Assembly (NCBI RefSeq): GCF_008039565.1
Contig: NZ_VDUX01000002.1
Coordinates: 310,001 to 374,000 of the forward strand
Direction: 5' to 3'
Source: Aeromicrobium terrae
Lineage (GTDB): Bacteria > Actinomycetota > Actinomycetes > Propionibacteriales > Nocardioidaceae
Length of the DNA: 64,000 nt
Part shown: positions 1 through 9,255 of the stretch, piece after piece
How positions within the stretch are numbered: position 1 is the stretch's first letter
Layout of the letters: each line of letters opens with the position of its first letter
Notes under the pieces: model-generated
Seen by the model: only the letters and a program-made list of their open reading frames with translations
Told to the model about the DNA's origin: nothing
Database searches by the model: none
Program-made: the position numbers and the translations under genes

Positions 1-856
1 CCATGGCGCGGAAGCTGGTCTTGGCGCTCACCTGCTCGGCGCGGGTGAGCATCCAGCCGCGGATGCCGCCGGCGATCGTGGCGAGGATGACGTCGTTGAC
101 GGTGCCGCCGTGCTCCTCGCGGACGCGCCGGAACTCCTCGAGATCGGTGGCGATGGACGCGAACCGGCGGTGCCGGGACAGCTCGGCGGACAGGATGCCG
201 CGCGGCGGGGCGGACGGGCCGCGGAGGAACGGCAGCGCCCGGGCGACGCGACCGAGGTTGTGCTCGGTGATGCGGAGCGCCTCGCCGGGATGCCGGAGGT
301 TGCGGTCGAGCGTGGCGGCCACGAGGTTGACGCCGTGCAGCCCGGTGCGAGGGCTCCAGTCGGCGTGCGGGATGTCGCGCTCGTGCGCGGTCTCCTCCAG
401 CAGCACCTGGGCCAGGTCGATGGTCTCCGAGCCGTCCACCAGCGCCTGGTGCGCCTTGAACAGCAGCGCGACGGCGCCGTTCTCCAGGCCCTCGATCAGG
501 TACAGCTCCCACAACGGCCGGTCGAGGTCGAGCCGGCGTGCGATCAGCCGGCCGACGAGCTCGTGCAGGGCATCGCGGGTGCCGGGCTTGGGCAAGGCGG
601 AGCGACGGACGTGGTGGGAGATGTCGAAGGCGTCGTCGTCGACCCAGACCGGCGTGCTCAGCCCGCCGGGCACCTTGCGCGGCACCTGGCGGTAGCGCGG
701 GACGATGTCCAGCCGCTCGCTGATGACCTGGATGAGCCGGTCGTGGTCGAGCGGGCGGTCGTCGGGCTCGAGGATCGCCAACGACGCGATCTGACGCGGT
801 GCGGACGCGCTGTCCTGGCTCAGGAACATCGCGTCCAGGGGACTCAACCGCTCCAC
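1..856 (-). CDS. WS/DGAT-family acyltransferase, partial (C-terminus off window)
   Basis: The visible 285 residues start at GTG 856, behind a GAGGAG ribosome site. They begin MERLSPLDAMFL, the usual opening of wax ester synthase/diacylglycerol acyltransferases, which join acyl-CoA to diacylglycerol or fatty alcohols at the membrane. A GGTVNDVILATIAGG block near the visible end is also typical. The active-site motif HHxxxDG is written H136-Q137-A-L-V-D141-G142, so the second, catalytic His is Gln. The gene is cut by the left edge. It lies 10 bp downstream of the CpaE-like ATPase gene on the same strand and may share its transcript. Family assignment is firm; activity is doubtful because of the His to Gln change. 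Confidence 0.85.
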   Translation of the reverse strand, partial: MERLSPLDAMFLSQDSASAPRQIASLAILEPDDRPLDHDRLIQVISERLDIVPRYRQVPRKVPGGLSTPVWVDDDAFDISHHVRRSALPKPGTRDALHELVGRLIARRLDLDRPLWELYLIEGLENGAVALLFKAHQALVDGSETIDLAQVLLEETAHERDIPHADWSPRTGLHGVNLVAATLDRNLRHPGEALRITEHNLGRVARALPFLRGPSAPPRGILSAELSRHRRFASIATDLEEFRRVREEHGGTVNDVILATIAGGIRGWMLTRAEQVSAKTSFRAM

Positions 857-866
857 CGGGCCTCCT

Positions 867-1979
867 CTAGTGCGACACCGCAGAACGTACCAGGGGAATG
901 TCCGCGACCAGACGGTCGATGGCCTGGACGAACGGCGAGCCGGGGTCGACGTCGCGTGGCGCCTCCCCGCGCATCACGGCGAGGTCGAGCGTCGCCACGT
1001 CGCTCGGGACGAACTGCGCCGGTTCCCGGCCGGTGAGCCGGGCGATCGTGTCGGCGACGTCGCGCTCCTTCCAGCCGAGCGTCGGGCGCATCTGGTTGAC
1101 GACCACGATGGGTTCGAGCGTGGTGGTATCTCGCAGGGCGTGCAGCGCGCGGACGAGGCGGGTGAGGCCGACCGGGTCGGCGCGTCCGACCACGACGAGG
1201 ACGTCGGCCTGTCCCAGGACGAGCTCGGCGACCGGGTCGAGCGTGGCACCGAGGTCGACGACGACCAGGTCCGCGGCGGTCCGCAGGTGCCGCAGCACCA
1301 GGTCGAGGGCGCCGGCCCTGATCTGCGTGGCCATGTCGGCGCGCGGGATGCCGCTGAGCAGCCGGAGGCAAGGCTCGACGTCCAGCAGCTGTTCGGCCGT
1401 CTCGGCGACGCGGCCCTGGTTCGCCGCCCGGCAGGCGGCCACGAGACCGCTGACCTCGTCGAGCACGGACAGCATCTGGGCGATCGAACCGCCGGTGGTG
1501 TCCGCGTCGACGAGGACACAGTCCTGGCCCGCGTGGGCCTGGGCCGCGGCGAGCGAGACCGCGACCGTGCTGCGGCCGGGCGCCCCGGTCGGTCCCCAGA
1601 CCGCGACGGTGCGGCCGCGCTGCTCCGGCTCCGGCTCGGCGCGCTCGACCGGCGTGCCCATACGGGCGATGGCGCCCGGGATGTCGGTGGGGTCCGCCCG
1701 CACGGCGATACCCAGCGCCTGGCAGCGGTCGCCGTCCCCGACGCCGACGACCCGGACGCCGGAGCGCTCGAGCCGGAACACGGCGTCGGCGTCCAGGCCG
1801 GGCAGGCCGGCGGCCACGACCGCGGCGTGGGCTCCCGACGACGGGGTGACGGCCAGCAGCTCGGCGACGTCGACGCAGCGCCGGACGAGGCGCAGGTCGG
1901 GCGCGGCCTCGATCTCCCGGATCCCGGCGGACTCCCAGGCGGCGCCGCCGGCGGCGACGAGGACCAGCGTGTCGGTCAC
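867..1979 (-). CDS. CpaE/MinD-like ATPase with altered P-loop
   Basis: This is a 370-residue protein starting at GTG 1979. The N-terminal ~130 residues look like the atypical receiver-like domain of CpaE/TadZ proteins. A MinD/ParA-type fold follows with the segment VLVDADTTGG. The phosphate loop reads GPTGAPGRST, so both the signature Lys and the P-loop Lys of MinD-type ATPases are absent (Arg in the second place). It overlaps the SAF protein gene by 4 bp and precedes the WS/DGAT gene. An SAF + CpaE pair recalls the CpaB + CpaE pairs of the tad loci at 34559-36447 and 43696-45617, but no other tad gene is nearby. Role inferred: localisation or regulation rather than classical ATP hydrolysis. 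Confidence 0.75.
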   Translation of the reverse strand: MTDTLVLVAAGGAAWESAGIREIEAAPDLRLVRRCVDVAELLAVTPSSGAHAAVVAAGLPGLDADAVFRLERSGVRVVGVGDGDRCQALGIAVRADPTDIPGAIARMGTPVERAEPEPEQRGRTVAVWGPTGAPGRSTVAVSLAAAQAHAGQDCVLVDADTTGGSIAQMLSVLDEVSGLVAACRAANQGRVAETAEQLLDVEPCLRLLSGIPRADMATQIRAGALDLVLRHLRTAADLVVVDLGATLDPVAELVLGQADVLVVVGRADPVGLTRLVRALHALRDTTTLEPIVVVNQMRPTLGWKERDVADTIARLTGREPAQFVPSDVATLDLAVMRGEAPRDVDPGSPFVQAIDRLVADIPLVRSAVSH

Positions 1980-2632
1980 GAGACGCGCACCATCGTGACG
2001 TGCGCGGACGCGATGGTGCTGACGACGTCGCCGTCGAGCTCCACCCCGGACACGTCGACGAGCACGGTGCGCGCCGCCGAGCCCTCGAGCGACGAGGTGC
2101 GGCCGCCCGTGGAGACGACTCGCACGTTCCGCAGGACCCGGGCGGACTCGATGCCTGTGTCGTCGCCCGGACCCGGGCCGACCCAGACGTCGACGCGGTC
2201 GCCGCGCTGCAGGTCGGCCGGCGCGGCACCGGCGGAGACGCTCAGCGGCAGCTCGGCGACGTGGGCCGTGGCCTCGGACGCCAGGGCGGCCTGGTCGACG
2301 AGCGCGCCGCCGCGGAGGTCACGCGCCCACACCAGCGAGCCGAGGCGCTCAGGCAGTGGCTCGTCGACCGCCATGAGCTGGTCGGCGGCCGCTCCGCTGA
2401 CGTGGGCGTCGGCCCGCACCAGGTCGGCCCGCTCCACGGGATCGCCCTGCTTCACGTCGTCGCGCACCGCCCAGTACCCGGTGGTGGAGCCGCTGGCCGC
2501 GACGACGGTGGCGCCGAGCACCGTCGATCCGAGCACCAGCAGCACGCCGAGAATCAGGCGTGGATCACTCCACGTGGGTCGGGTGAGTCGTGTCGTCCGT
2601 CCTGACTTCGCAGGCCCCCGCCAGATCGTCAT
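1976..2632 (-). CDS. SAF-domain membrane-anchored protein
   Basis: This 218-residue protein has one N-terminal membrane segment (about residues 26-48, LILGVLLVLGSTVLGATVV). An extracytoplasmic SAF-like domain follows, with the typical VKQGDPVERADLV and LPERLGSLVWARDL stretches found in CpaB/RcpC and flagellar FlgA-type proteins. It starts at ATG 2632 and overlaps the CpaE-like gene by 4 bp (GTGA), so the two are translationally coupled. It is shorter than the CpaB proteins of the two tad loci in this window. Function beyond a cell-surface assembly role is not evident. Confidence 0.75.
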   Translation of the reverse strand: MTIWRGPAKSGRTTRLTRPTWSDPRLILGVLLVLGSTVLGATVVAASGSTTGYWAVRDDVKQGDPVERADLVRADAHVSGAAADQLMAVDEPLPERLGSLVWARDLRGGALVDQAALASEATAHVAELPLSVSAGAAPADLQRGDRVDVWVGPGPGDDTGIESARVLRNVRVVSTGGRTSSLEGSAARTVLVDVSGVELDGDVVSTIASAHVTMVRVS

Positions 2633-2742
2633 CCCTCGTTTCTACTGGTCATGAGCGGGCGCGTCGAGGGCAGGGTCCGCTTGTCCACAACGAGGCCCGA
2701 CACGAATGGGCCATGACACTGATACATGGAAAACTGGGGGCC

Positions 2743-2967
2743 ATGCCCGCTTCCCCACGCTTCCTGACGTTGACCGACGTCGCCGAGGTGCTGAACGTGA
2801 GCGACAGGCAGGCGTACGCCCTCGTGCGGTCCGGAGACCTCCGTGGCATCCAGGTCGGCGGTCGCGGCCAGTGGCGGGTCGAGGCGGTCGAGCTCGAGGA
2901 CTACATCAAGCGCCAGTACGAGCGCACCGAGCAGATCGTCGCCGAGGAGCAGCTCAGCGACCGCTGA
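2743..2967 (+). CDS. Small helix-turn-helix DNA-binding protein
   Basis: This 74-residue protein, MPASPRFLTLTDVAEVLNVS onward, has a MerR/excisionase-type helix-turn-helix (residues ~7-55, DVAEVLNVSDRQAYALVRSG) and a GGRGQWRVE wing. It ends in an acidic helix. Such proteins are common single-domain regulators in actinobacteria. An in-frame ATG at 2713 would add ten residues; 2743 is preferred because family members begin a few residues before the FLTL motif. It is divergent from the SAF operon, so the gap 2633-2742 probably holds both promoters. Its 3' end overlaps the converging hypothetical gene by 14 bp. The regulated genes are unknown. Confidence 0.8.
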   Translation: MPASPRFLTLTDVAEVLNVSDRQAYALVRSGDLRGIQVGGRGQWRVEAVELEDYIKRQYERTEQIVAEEQLSDR

Positions 2968-3460
2968 GCGTCACCGCCGCCACCGCGGCGAACGGCACCA
3001 TCCGCGTGCGACCGCCGTCGCTGGCGACCCGGACGAAGTCGTGGCCGACCACGTCGACGCGCCCGTCGACGGCCGTCCCGTCCGCCCGGGTGATGCGCAG
3101 GGTGGAGTCCTCGGCGCGCGCCGCCCGGAAGACGTGACCCCACCCCAGGCGTGAGGTCACCACCGACTCGTCGAGAGCACGGTGCTCGGACGAGACGATG
3201 CTGAGCACGGCCGACGCGGCCACCACGTGCTCGACGGTGCCGGAGTCCAGGTGCACGACGTGGTCGTTGACCAGCTGCACATCGCCCTCGACGCGGCCGA
3301 GGCCGATCACCTCCAGCACGGTCCGACCACCGACGAGCTCACGCCAGGAGGTCTCGGCCCACGTGCCGTCGCGCAGCTCGTCGACGAGCACGTCGCGCTC
3401 GGCCAGCTCGAGGTCGTCGGCCTGCCCCTCGAGGTCCGCGAACAGTCGGTCCCACCGCAC
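2954..3460 (-). CDS. Conserved hypothetical protein, cytoplasmic
   Basis: The product is 168 residues from a GTG start at 3460, acidic and without signal peptide or membrane segment. It begins MRWDRLFADLEGQ and has a beta-rich C-terminal half (GHDFVRVASDGGRTRMVPFAAVAAV). I recognise this layout as a widespread actinobacterial hypothetical but know no function. It converges on the HTH gene with a 14-bp overlap and is divergent from the LysM gene, whose upstream region carries three tandem decamers. Confidence 0.7.
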   Translation of the reverse strand: MRWDRLFADLEGQADDLELAERDVLVDELRDGTWAETSWRELVGGRTVLEVIGLGRVEGDVQLVNDHVVHLDSGTVEHVVAASAVLSIVSSEHRALDESVVTSRLGWGHVFRAARAEDSTLRITRADGTAVDGRVDVVGHDFVRVASDGGRTRMVPFAAVAAVTLSGR

Positions 3461-3523
3461 GTCGGCAGGCTAACCGACGCTGTGGAGGGCGCGTTGACAT
3501 CCGTCCCCATTCGGTCTTGAGTG

Positions 3524-3553
3524 TCATCAAACGTTGTCAAACGTCATCAAATG
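3524..3553. repeat. Three tandem decamers upstream of LysM gene
   Basis: TCATCAAACG, TTGTCAAACG and TCATCAAATG follow each other without a gap, giving a 10-bp period (one helical turn). They lie 20 bp before the LysM start codon, just upstream of the GGGGGAG ribosome site. A weak promoter-like TTGACA lies at 3494-3499. The arrangement suggests a cooperative regulator site; no regulator can be named. Confidence 0.45.
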
Positions 3554-3572
3554 ATCTCGGGGGAGCTTGCCG

Positions 3573-4139
3573 ATGAGGCCTGTCGTCGTCGTTGCGCTCG
3601 CAGCGGGCGCACTGATCGTCACCGCACCGGACGTCGGGACCGACGCCGCCGCACTCGTCGGGCCGGACTTCCCGGCCGCGATGCTCGCGCTGCTGTCGTT
3701 GCTGCTGCTCGGTGCGGCCGTGTGGGCGCTGCTGGTCAGCGCGCTCGCGAGCGTGCCGTCGCTGCGCGGCGTCGCGGTCGTCCTCACGCCGCGCCTGCTG
3801 CGCGGAGCGCTGTTCGCGGGGGTCACCGCCACGGTCGTCGTCACGCCGGCCCATGCCGACGGTGCCGACCACGTCCTCGACGGGCTGCGCCTCCCGGACC
3901 GGCCGGTCGTCTCCGCGGCTCCCGTCGCACGCCCGCTCACCTCGAGCGTCGTGGTCGTCCTCCCCGGCGACACGCTGTGGGGCATCGCCGCGGAGCACCT
4001 GGGCGCCCGTGCCGACGCCGCCACGATCGCCGGCGCCACGCGGCGTTGGTACGCCACCAACCGCCACGTCATCGGGCCCGACCCGGACCTCATCCGCCCC
4101 GGCCAGCACCTCGTCCCACCGCAGGAGGACCACTCATGA
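3573..4139 (+). CDS. LysM-domain membrane protein
   Basis: This 188-residue protein starts at ATG 3573 behind GGGGGAG; the TTG two codons upstream is less likely. Three hydrophobic segments are predicted (about residues 3-20, 32-55 and 70-88). An extracytoplasmic LysM-like domain follows from residue ~125 (VVLPGDTLWGIAAEHLG to PGQHLVPP), the fold that binds peptidoglycan. The gene overlaps the next one by 4 bp (ATGA). It is probably a cell-wall-associated protein; in actinobacteria a LysM protein often precedes the Rv3235-like gene, as here. Confidence 0.8.
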   Translation: MRPVVVVALAAGALIVTAPDVGTDAAALVGPDFPAAMLALLSLLLLGAAVWALLVSALASVPSLRGVAVVLTPRLLRGALFAGVTATVVVTPAHADGADHVLDGLRLPDRPVVSAAPVARPLTSSVVVVLPGDTLWGIAAEHLGARADAATIAGATRRWYATNRHVIGPDPDLIRPGQHLVPPQEDHS

Positions 4140-4624
4140 GAACCGCGACCGCCCTGAACGTCATGCCCGTGACGCCGTCGTTCGACGAGGTGATCGACCC
4201 GTCGCCAGGGCAGATCCCGCTGCCGTTCCCCGGGATGCGTCCGGTGCTGCCGGTTCCCGTCGAGCGCGACCCGAGCGGCGACCATCCGCTGCGCCGTCGC
4301 GCCTCGCACTTCATGCAGGCCCTGGTCGAGGTGCTGTCCGGCGAACGCGCCGCCCGGCAGATGGCGCCGTGGATGGCACCCGACGTCTACGAGCAGCTGC
4401 ACGCCCGCCTGTCAGCACGGGCCCGAGCCCCGCGACGCTCAGGGACGGGCAGCGCTCCGCGGATCGTGTCGGTGCACGTGGCGATGGTGAACGACGAGAC
4501 GGCCGAGATCGCCGGACGCATGGTCCACCGCGGGCGCTCCCGCGCCGTCGCCGTGCGCCTCGAGCTCCAGACCTCGCACCGTGGCGACCGCGCCTGGCGC
4601 TGCACCGCCCTGGTGTGGGCCTAG
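4136..4624 (+). CDS. Rv3235-family protein
   Basis: The product is 162 residues, starting at ATG 4136 inside the LysM stop codon (ATGA overlap). It has a Pro-rich N-terminus (PSPGQIPLPFPGM) and a C-terminal region of mixed structure ending RGDRAWRCTALVWA, the pattern of the actinobacterial Rv3235 family. Members lie close to secA and LysM genes in mycobacteria and relatives; their function is unknown. The fold resembles small NTF2-like domains, but that is only an impression. It overlaps the stop codon of the converging membrane protein by 4 bp. Confidence 0.65.
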   Translation: MRTATALNVMPVTPSFDEVIDPSPGQIPLPFPGMRPVLPVPVERDPSGDHPLRRRASHFMQALVEVLSGERAARQMAPWMAPDVYEQLHARLSARARAPRRSGTGSAPRIVSVHVAMVNDETAEIAGRMVHRGRSRAVAVRLELQTSHRGDRAWRCTALVWA

Positions 4625-5181
4625 TCGACGACGACGGAGCCGATGACGTCGAGCCCGGACAGGATGCCGACCGCGGTCAGCCCCGCGCAGGCCACCGCGG
4701 CTGTGACGAGCCACGGCCGACGGCGGGACTCCCGAGTGCTGCCGAGTCCGAGCGCGATCCAAAGCAGGCCCTCGACGAGGAACCACGGCTCGTTCAGGAA
4801 CAGGTCCTGCAGGTCGGCGGTCCGGCGGTCGAACGAGGCCCAGAAGCTGGCCGGCAGCTCGGTGGGGTGCACGCCGGCCAGGCTCAGGACCCGGAGCGTC
4901 GCGTCGACCAAGGCGTGCATCGTGCAGCCCACGCCCGCGACCCAGCCCAGGACGGACGCCACCGAACGCAGTCGCTCCACCGCCACGAGGACCAGCGGGA
5001 CCAGGGCGCCGAGCAGCACGATGCCGGCGCCGATGGCGTTCACCCGCTGGAACTCGCTGTCCGATCTCGGGACGCCGATCATCCCGGCCTCGCCGCCGAG
5101 GGCGTAGTAGCCGCGGTACACCGCGTATCCGAGCGCCCAGACGAACAGGGCGCCGGCGAGGAGCGCTCGCCGTCCGGTCAC
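4621..5181 (-). CDS. Hypothetical multi-pass membrane protein
   Basis: This 186-residue protein has about five hydrophobic segments (residues ~5-22, 48-68, 74-95, 130-147, 158-178). Its GTG start at 5181 directly abuts the prs stop, so it is probably co-transcribed with glmU-prs. It contains no motif I recognise; a conserved-looking loop LNEPWFLVEGLLW lies before the fourth segment. No function is proposed. Confidence 0.7.
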   Translation of the reverse strand: MTGRRALLAGALFVWALGYAVYRGYYALGGEAGMIGVPRSDSEFQRVNAIGAGIVLLGALVPLVLVAVERLRSVASVLGWVAGVGCTMHALVDATLRVLSLAGVHPTELPASFWASFDRRTADLQDLFLNEPWFLVEGLLWIALGLGSTRESRRRPWLVTAAVACAGLTAVGILSGLDVIGSVVVD

Positions 5182-6159
5182 CTAGTTCTTGAACAGGCTG
5201 GTGACGGAGCCGTCCTCGAACACCGCGGCCGTGGCCTGGGCGAGCAGCGGGGCGATCGACAGGACGGTGAGCTTGTCGAACCGCTTCTCGTCGCCGATCG
5301 GCAGCGTGTTGGTGACGATGACCTCGCAGGCCGTGGAGTTCTTCAGCCGGTCGATCGCCGGACCGGAGAAGACCGCGTGCGTGGCGACGATGACGACGTC
5401 CTCGGCACCGTCGGCCATCAGCGCCTCCGCGGCCTGGACGATCGTGCCGCCGGTGTCGATGAGGTCGTCGACGAGGATGCAGGTGCGGCCCTCGACCTCA
5501 CCGACGACGCGGTTGGCCTTGGACTCGTTGGGCTTGCGGGGGTCGCGCGTCTTGTGGATGAACGCCAGCGGCGCGTTGGCCAGCGAGTTGGCCCACGACT
5601 CGGCCACCTTGATGCGGCCCGCGTCGGGCGAGACGACGGTGAGGTCGCGCTTGCCGTACTTCTTCTTCACGTGCCGCGTGAGGATCGGCATCGCCAGCAG
5701 GTGGTCGACCGGGCCGTCGAAGAAGCCCTGGATCTGCGCGGTGTGCAGGTCGACGGTCATCAGGCGGTCGGCGCCGGCGGTGAGGAACAGGTCGGCCATC
5801 AGGCGGGCCGAGATGGGCTCGCGGCCCAGGTGCTTCTTGTCCTGCCGGGCGTAGCCGTAGAACGGCAGGATCACGGTGATGCGCTTGGCCGACGCCCGCT
5901 TGAGCGCGTCGATCATGATCAGCTGCTCCATGATCGCGTCGTTGATCGGCTCGTTGTGGCTCTGGATGACGAAGGCGTCGCAGCCGCGCACGGACTCGTC
6001 GAAGCGGATGTAGATCTCGCCGTTGGCGAAGTCGTACGCCGTGGTGGGGACGATCTCCACCTCGAGGAGGTTCGCGACCTCCTCGGCGAGCGTCGGGTGG
6101 GCCCGGCCGGAGAAGAGCATGATCTTCTTCGTCGGGGTCTGCTTGAGCAGGCTACTCAC
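5182..6159 (-). CDS. prs: Ribose-phosphate pyrophosphokinase
   Basis: The enzyme makes PRPP from ribose 5-phosphate and ATP for nucleotide, His and Trp synthesis in the cytoplasm. The 325-residue length is normal. Visible motifs are YGYARQDKKHLGREPISARL, the VDLHTAQIQGFF stretch, the pyrophosphate loop VVSPDAGR and the PRPP loop CILVDDLIDTGGT. The GTG start at 6159 gives MSSLLKQTPTKKIMLFSG; anything further upstream is reading glmU out of frame. The start lies inside the end of glmU (8-bp overlap), so the two are coupled, as is usual in Gram-positives. Confidence 0.97.
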   Translation of the reverse strand: MSSLLKQTPTKKIMLFSGRAHPTLAEEVANLLEVEIVPTTAYDFANGEIYIRFDESVRGCDAFVIQSHNEPINDAIMEQLIMIDALKRASAKRITVILPFYGYARQDKKHLGREPISARLMADLFLTAGADRLMTVDLHTAQIQGFFDGPVDHLLAMPILTRHVKKKYGKRDLTVVSPDAGRIKVAESWANSLANAPLAFIHKTRDPRKPNESKANRVVGEVEGRTCILVDDLIDTGGTIVQAAEALMADGAEDVVIVATHAVFSGPAIDRLKNSTACEVIVTNTLPIGDEKRFDKLTVLSIAPLLAQATAAVFEDGSVTSLFKN

Positions 6160-7591
6160 CGTCGTTGCCGTCCTTTGCTGCGTCGCGCGCCGCCTCTGCC
6201 GCCGGGGTGTCCGGCCGCTTGGCCTCCACCCACCCCTCCATGGTCCTCTGCGGACCTGAGCTCGTGGCGAGCGCCCCCGGCGGGACGTCCTCGCGGACCA
6301 CGGTGCCGCCACCCGTGTACGCGCCGTCGCCGATCTCGACCGGCGCGACGAAGACGTTGTTCGACCCGGTGCGGGCCTGCTTGCCGACCTTCGTGCGGTG
6401 CTTCTTGACGCCGTCGTAGTTGGCGACGATCGTGCCGGCGCCGATGTTGCTGCCCTCGCCGATCTCGGCGTCGCCGACGTACGACAGGTGCGGCACCTTG
6501 GCGCCCGGCCCGATCTGCGCGTTCTTGGTCTCGACGAAGGTGCCGATCTTGCCGTCGGCACCGAGCTCGGTGCCCGGCCGCAGGTAGGAGAACGGTCCGA
6601 CCATGGCGCCGGCCCCGACGACCGCGTCGGAACCGTGGGTGCGGATGACCGTCGCGCCCTCCCCCACCTCGACGTTGCGGAGCGTGGTGTCGGGGCCGAT
6701 GGTCGCGCCCGACGCGACGGCCGTGGCGCCGAGCAGCTGCGTGCCGGGCTGCAGGGTGACGTCGGGGGCCAGCGTCACGGCCGAGTCGATCCAGGTGGTG
6801 TCCGGATCGATGATCGTGACGCCCTCGCGCATCCAGTGCTCCGTGGTGCGGCGGTTCAGCTCGCGGCCGAGGCGGGCGAGCTGCGCGCGGTCGTTGACGC
6901 CCTCGGTCTGCCAGACGTCCTCGAGCACGTGCGCGCCGACCGGACGTCCGTCGGCGACGGCGTGGGCGACGATGTCGGTGAGGTACAGCTCGCCCTGGGC
7001 GTTGTCGGTGGTCAGGCGGCCGACGGCGTCGACGAGGAAGTCGGCGTCGACGGCGAGGATGCCGCTGTTGACCTCGCGGATCTCGCGCTCGGTCTCGCCG
7101 GCGTCCTTGTCCTCGCGGATGGCGACGACGGCGGACGTCGCGTCGCGGACGATGCGCCCGTAGCCGCTGGGGTCCTCGAGCTCGGCGGACAGGATCGTGA
7201 CCGCACGGCCCGCGGAGCGGTGGTCGTCGAGGAGCGCGCTCAGGGTGGATGCGGTGAGCAGCGGGACGTCGCCGTACGTGACGAGCACGGTACCGGCGGG
7301 CTTGTCGTCCAGCGCCTCGAGCGCGACCTGGACGGCGTGCCCGGTGCCGCGCTGCTCCTCCTGCACGGCCTGGACGACGGAGTCGTCGAGCTCGGCGATG
7401 GCCGCGGACACCTGCTCGCGATCGTGGCCGACGACCGCGACGGTGGTGGCGGCGCCGACGTCGCGCACCGCGAGCAGCGCGTGGGCGATCATGCTCCGCC
7501 CGCCCAGCTCGTGCAGCACCTTGGCGCGTGCCGACTTCATCCGCGTGCCCGCCCCTGCGGCCAGCACGATGGCCGTGACCTGAGTGTCCAC
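6152..7591 (-). CDS. glmU: Bifunctional GlcN-1-P acetyltransferase / GlcNAc-1-P uridyltransferase
   Basis: GlmU makes UDP-GlcNAc for peptidoglycan in two steps. The product is 479 residues. The N-terminal uridyltransferase has LAAGAGTRMKSARAKVLH (residues ~9-26) and the QEEQRGTGHA motif. The C-terminal left-handed beta-helix carries hexapeptide repeats and the acetyltransferase segment GPFSYLRPGTELG, then the TKVGKQARTGSNNVFVAPV stretch. The GTG start at 7591 gives MDTQVTAIVLAAGAG; upstream in-frame codons lack homology. A disordered acidic tail follows residue ~455, as in mycobacterial GlmU. It is followed by prs with an 8-bp overlap. Confidence 0.97.
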   Translation of the reverse strand: MDTQVTAIVLAAGAGTRMKSARAKVLHELGGRSMIAHALLAVRDVGAATTVAVVGHDREQVSAAIAELDDSVVQAVQEEQRGTGHAVQVALEALDDKPAGTVLVTYGDVPLLTASTLSALLDDHRSAGRAVTILSAELEDPSGYGRIVRDATSAVVAIREDKDAGETEREIREVNSGILAVDADFLVDAVGRLTTDNAQGELYLTDIVAHAVADGRPVGAHVLEDVWQTEGVNDRAQLARLGRELNRRTTEHWMREGVTIIDPDTTWIDSAVTLAPDVTLQPGTQLLGATAVASGATIGPDTTLRNVEVGEGATVIRTHGSDAVVGAGAMVGPFSYLRPGTELGADGKIGTFVETKNAQIGPGAKVPHLSYVGDAEIGEGSNIGAGTIVANYDGVKKHRTKVGKQARTGSNNVFVAPVEIGDGAYTGGGTVVREDVPPGALATSSGPQRTMEGWVEAKRPDTPAAEAARDAAKDGNDGE

Positions 7592-7634
7592 GGATCCAGC
7601 GTAGACGGCGCGGGTCAGGTCTAGAGTCCGGCGC

Positions 7635-9183
<1,549 letters not shown>

Positions 9184-9191
9184 GATGCACA

Positions 9192-9248
9192 CCCCACGCC
9201 GTTCTTCGCCTCCCCCGCTTCGCTCCTCCGTCGAACAACGCCGCGGGG
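9192..9248. repeat. Intergenic inverted repeat
   Basis: Arms of 17 nt with three mismatches (CCCCACGCCGTTCTTCG and its partner ending GCGGGG) fill the gap between the phosphotransferase and lipocalin-like genes. It has no T-run. It may act as an RNA stability element or be a REP-like unit rather than a full terminator, because the genes appear to be one operon. Confidence 0.4.
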
Positions 9249-9255
9249 ACCCCGA

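Noticed and set aside
844..2229. Long minus-strand open frame of 461 codons
   Set aside because: It is Arg/Pro-rich low-complexity translation overlapping the CpaE-like gene in another frame; no domain, and it lacks the coding pattern seen in the true frame.
3712..6408. 898-codon plus-strand open frame
   Set aside because: It runs antisense through prs and the membrane protein gene; the translation is Asp/Val/Gly/Arg-biased, typical of shadow frames in GC-rich DNA.
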